This document shows, piece after piece, positions 6,017 through 7,438 of a stretch of DNA of 7,438 nt. Source of the DNA: an uncultured Clostridia bacterium. Its GTDB lineage: Bacteria; Bacillota; Clostridia; Christensenellales; Borkfalkiaceae. The notes beneath the pieces were generated by a model. It was not told the origin of the DNA. It saw nothing but the letters and a program-made list of their open reading frames with translations, and did no database searches. The stretch is from the NCBI GenBank assembly GCA_947629225.1, contig CANRCY010000070.1, positions 1 through 7,438 of the forward strand. The letters are read 5' to 3'. The stretch's first letter is position 1, and each line of letters opens with the position of its first letter. Position numbers and translations under genes: made by a program.

Positions 6017-6052
6017 ACCGTCAGTATGCGAAAAAAATTCGGGAATATTCTC

Positions 6053-6081
6053 TTGATTTTTGAGCGGCGGTATGTTATAAT
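6053..6081 (+). promoter_or_regulatory. Promoter of the TM1266-type regulator gene
   Basis: TTGATT (6053-6058) and a perfect TATAAT (6076-6081) are separated by 17 nt. The predicted start near 6088 leaves a leader of about 80 nt before the ATG at 6168. The promoter lies in the 151-bp region shared with the divergent lipoprotein gene. Confidence 0.75.
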
Positions 6082-6115
6082 AACAATGTTCCTGAGCAGA
6101 AAGAGAGATCTGACG

Positions 6116-6159
6116 GCAAAGGGGTGAAAAGTCAAGAAGTTTTGCGCCCGCAAAGGGGG
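6116..6159 (+). promoter_or_regulatory. Leader with duplicated ribosome-binding segment, possible translational switch
   Basis: GCAAAGGGG occurs twice (6116-6124 and 6150-6158), the second copy being the ribosome binding site region. Between them TTTGC (6141-6145) can pair with the GCAAA of either copy. Pairing with the second (loop GCCC) would partly mask the ribosome binding site; pairing with the first would free it. This is structure by eye only, and no known riboswitch is recognised. Confidence 0.3.
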
Positions 6160-6167
6160 ATTTTTTT

Positions 6168-6416
6168 ATGGAAGAAAAACGCATCGCTGTGCTCTCCGTC
6201 ATTTTGGAGAACCGTGGGGAAGCGGCAAATCTGAATGCGCTCCTCTCCGAATACGGGGAATACATCGTCGGCAGAATGGGGATACCTTATCACGAAAAGG
6301 GGGTTTCCGTCATCTGCGTCGTCATGGACGCTCCCGCGGGCGCGATCAACGCCTTAACGGGCAAGATCGGGCAACTCGAAGGGGTCACCGCAAAAACGCT
6401 GTTTAGTAAATACTGA
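6168..6416 (+). CDS. TM1266-type iron-only hydrogenase system putative regulator
   Basis: This 82-residue protein matches the small TM1266 family in length and pattern. It starts with KRIAVLSVILENR, then an helix-forming segment ending in LLSEYGEYIVGRMGIPYHEKGVSVICVV in two pieces, then a helix with a conserved Gly-rich turn and the ending GVTAKTLFSKY. The expected fold is a beta-alpha-beta-beta-alpha-beta sandwich like ACT domains and the NikR C-terminal domain. Family members are usually encoded near [FeFe]-hydrogenase or HydE/HydF/HydG maturation genes and are annotated as putative regulators; a biochemical role is not established. None of those partners is in this window, so the gene is either detached from them or they lie elsewhere. 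The ATG is preceded by AAAGGGGG (6152-6159) with 8-nt spacing. It has its own promoter and is divergent from the Cys-repeat lipoprotein. Confidence 0.85.
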   Translation: MEEKRIAVLSVILENRGEAANLNALLSEYGEYIVGRMGIPYHEKGVSVICVVMDAPAGAINALTGKIGQLEGVTAKTLFSKY

Positions 6417-6423
6417 GCTTAAA

Positions 6424-6477
6424 TTTCGCACGATTCTTTGCTCGCCTATGGCTTCGAAAAGAATCGTGCGAGGAAAC
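6424..6477. repeat. 54-bp palindromic intergenic repeat, copy 1
   Basis: The outer arms CGCACGATTCTTT (6427-6439) and AAAGAATCGTGCG (6458-6470) are perfect 13-bp complements. The loop holds the core CGCCTATGGCTTCG (6443-6456). It begins 8 bp after the regulator's stop codon, but no T-tract follows, so it is not a standard intrinsic terminator; it could protect the 3' end of the message. Confidence 0.9.
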
Positions 6478-6498
6478 CTTCTTCTGCGTCTTAACCCA

Positions 6499-6581
6499 CT
6501 TGTCCTCTCGGTCGTTTCATCGGACAAGAAGTTGCAAGTATGCAACAACTGTTGTCGCCCACGGCGGAAGTGAATTCCGCC
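6499..6581. repeat. Cluster of three hairpins between the two 54-bp repeats
   Basis: Three inverted repeats follow one another: CTTGTCC/GGACAAG (6499-6505 and 6522-6528), GTTGCA/TGCAAC with a 4-nt loop (6531-6536 and 6541-6546), and GGCGGAA/TTCCGCC with a 5-nt loop (6563-6569 and 6575-6581). None is followed by a T-run. Together with the flanking 54-bp copies they form a composite repeat block without coding sequence. Confidence 0.75.
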
Positions 6582-6599
6582 TAAGGCAAAGGGATTATA

Positions 6600-6653
6600 T
6601 TTCGCATGATTCTTTGCTCGCCTACGGCTTCGAAAAGAATCGTGCGAGGAAAC
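6600..6653. repeat. 54-bp palindromic intergenic repeat, copy 2
   Basis: This copy is identical to copy 1 except for C to T at 6607 and T to C at 6625 (52 of 54 bases), and lies exactly 176 bp downstream in the same orientation. The change at 6607 turns one C-G pair of the stem into a T-G pair, so the hairpin is preserved. The change at 6625 is in the loop core. Confidence 0.9.
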
Positions 6654-6700
6654 GTGCAAGGACGGTGTAACCCGCGGCAAATGACAATGGCAGGGAATAA

Positions 6701-6746
6701 GGGGAGATTTCTCCACTTCGCCTGCGGCTTCGGTCGAAATGACATT
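6701..6746. repeat. Third intergenic repeat sharing the CGCCTNNGGCTTCG core
   Basis: A short palindrome GGAGATTTCTCC (6703-6714) is followed by CGCCTGCGGCTTCG (6719-6732), the same core as in the two 54-bp copies, and by GTCGAAATGACATT. The style resembles dispersed intergenic repeats seen in many Bacillota genomes. No gene or promoter is seen between this and the ribosome binding site at 6805; the stretch 6417-6819 holds only these repeats. Confidence 0.6.
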
Positions 6747-6819
6747 AGGACAGCGACACGGGGCGAAAGGGAAATAGGACGAAAACAAGAAAAAATTCTT
6801 TTTTAGGAGAAAAACCGAT

Positions 6820-7438
6820 ATGAAAAAGTTATTTGCAGGAATTTTGGCAACGGCGCTCCTTGCGGGCGCAATGGTAGGCGTTACCGCTTGCGGCGGCAAC
6901 GACGGCTCGGACGTGCGGCGGCAAGAAACCCTCGAAGTCGTCTCTCCCGACGGTGCACCCGCGCTCTCGCTCTGCTATGCGATCTCGGAAGAGGACAAAA
7001 AAGAGGATGAGCTCTTTGACTTCGACATCGTGAACGCGCAAACCATCACGACTTTCGTCACGGGCGCAAAACCCGAAGCGGACATCTGCGTGCTTCCCGT
7101 CAATGAGGCGGCGAGGGTCCTCGGCACGGGCTCTGTCTATCAAATGCTCGGGACCGTCACCAACGGCAACCTCTATTTCCTGACGACGGGCGACAACCCC
7201 TCGCTTACTGCCGATAATCTCCAAACGGCGCTCATCGGCAAAAAAGTGGGGGTCGTGCAACTGCAAAACGTCCCCGGGCTCACCTTGCAGGTCGTTTTGA
7301 GCAACTATGAAATTCCCTATCAGACGATCGCGAGCGCGCAGGCGGAGACCGACCCCGAAAAGGTCAACCTCGTCGCCTTTGCCCCCGAAAACGTCACGCC
7401 GGCGGGGAATTGTGATTACTATCTCTGCCCCGAACCCG
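6820..7438 (+). CDS. ABC importer substrate-binding lipoprotein (3' end outside window)
   Basis: The first 206 residues are visible. A lipoprotein signal peptide (MKKLF, hydrophobic core, VTAC with lipidated C24) is followed by a short polar linker and a periplasmic-binding-type domain. Recognisable features are LEVVSPDGAPALSLCYA near the start of the domain, PEADICVLPVNEAARVL (about 90-106), and GKKVGVVQLQNVPGLTLQ (about 142-159). This pattern fits the substrate-binding proteins of the nitrate/sulfonate/taurine/thiamine-precursor class (SsuA/NMT1-like), which deliver a ligand to an ABC permease and ATPase. The actual ligand cannot be told. The permease and ATPase would be expected just downstream, outside the window. 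The ATG has an AGGAG (6805-6809) ribosome binding site at 10-nt spacing. I find no convincing promoter in the repeat-filled region upstream. Confidence 0.85.
   Translation, partial: MKKLFAGILATALLAGAMVGVTACGGNDGSDVRRQETLEVVSPDGAPALSLCYAISEEDKKEDELFDFDIVNAQTITTFVTGAKPEADICVLPVNEAARVLGTGSVYQMLGTVTNGNLYFLTTGDNPSLTADNLQTALIGKKVGVVQLQNVPGLTLQVVLSNYEIPYQTIASAQAETDPEKVNLVAFAPENVTPAGNCDYYLCPEP

Noticed and set aside
4651..6063. A 470-codon open frame on the plus strand
   Set aside because: It runs antisense through the seven-helix membrane protein and the repeat lipoprotein, has no ribosome binding site, and has low-complexity Arg/Ser/Asp composition where it crosses the tandem repeats. The minus-strand genes have lipobox, membrane-helix and promoter support.
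6424..6477. Copy 1 of the 54-bp repeat as an intrinsic terminator of the regulator gene
   Set aside because: The stem is strong but is followed by AGGAAACC with no T-run, and the same unit recurs away from any gene end.
6354..6899. A 181-codon open frame on the minus strand through the repeats
   Set aside because: It is generated by the palindromic repeats and overlaps the ends of two well-supported plus-strand genes; no ribosome binding site or domain is seen.

Overview
This window most resembles a chromosome segment of an anaerobic Bacillota of the class Clostridia. The grounds are the strong AGGAGG-type ribosome binding sites, TTGACA-17-TATAAT promoters, intrinsic terminators, lipoproteins with N-terminal lipoboxes, an OmpR-type two-component pair, a TM1266-type hydrogenase regulator and moderately high GC. 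An uncultured gut lineage is plausible, but genus or family cannot be fixed from this sequence.

Layout. A radical SAM protein of the 'putative DNA modification/repair' type runs leftward off the edge (744 to 1). It shares a 174-bp divergent promoter region with a rightward operon (919-4589). That operon holds an OmpR/PhoB-type response regulator, its histidine kinase (ATGA overlap), and a secreted, C-terminally anchored membrane protein of unknown function. The operon promoter carries an 11-bp-spaced direct repeat just after the -10, a good candidate for autoregulation. A consensus promoter and an intrinsic terminator then bracket what looks like a free-standing small RNA of about 92 nt (about 4645-4736). 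It converges on a leftward gene for a seven-helix membrane protein (5511-4735), whose start I move to a GTG because the upstream ATG lies inside the -10 box. Further left-pointing is a small lipoprotein (6016-5597) with five 12-residue repeats of the CPDGNCP type, closed by an intrinsic terminator. Divergent from it is a TM1266-type iron-only hydrogenase system regulator (6168-6416). A gene-free stretch (6417-6819) is packed with hairpin-forming repeats, including two near-identical 54-bp palindromic units. The window ends in a substrate-binding lipoprotein of an ABC importer (6820 to past the edge).

How the parts may work together. The regulator, kinase and membrane protein look like one cell-envelope sensing module: the kinase has an extracytoplasmic domain of about 140 residues, and the third gene is predicted to be exported and tail-anchored. 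The other genes look like independent single-gene units with their own promoters. The points most worth a second look are the small RNA, the apparently leaderless radical SAM transcript, the direct repeat over the operon start site, the Cys-repeat lipoprotein, and the terminator/promoter overlaps. I see no mobile element with a transposase, no CRISPR array, and no tRNA or rRNA.
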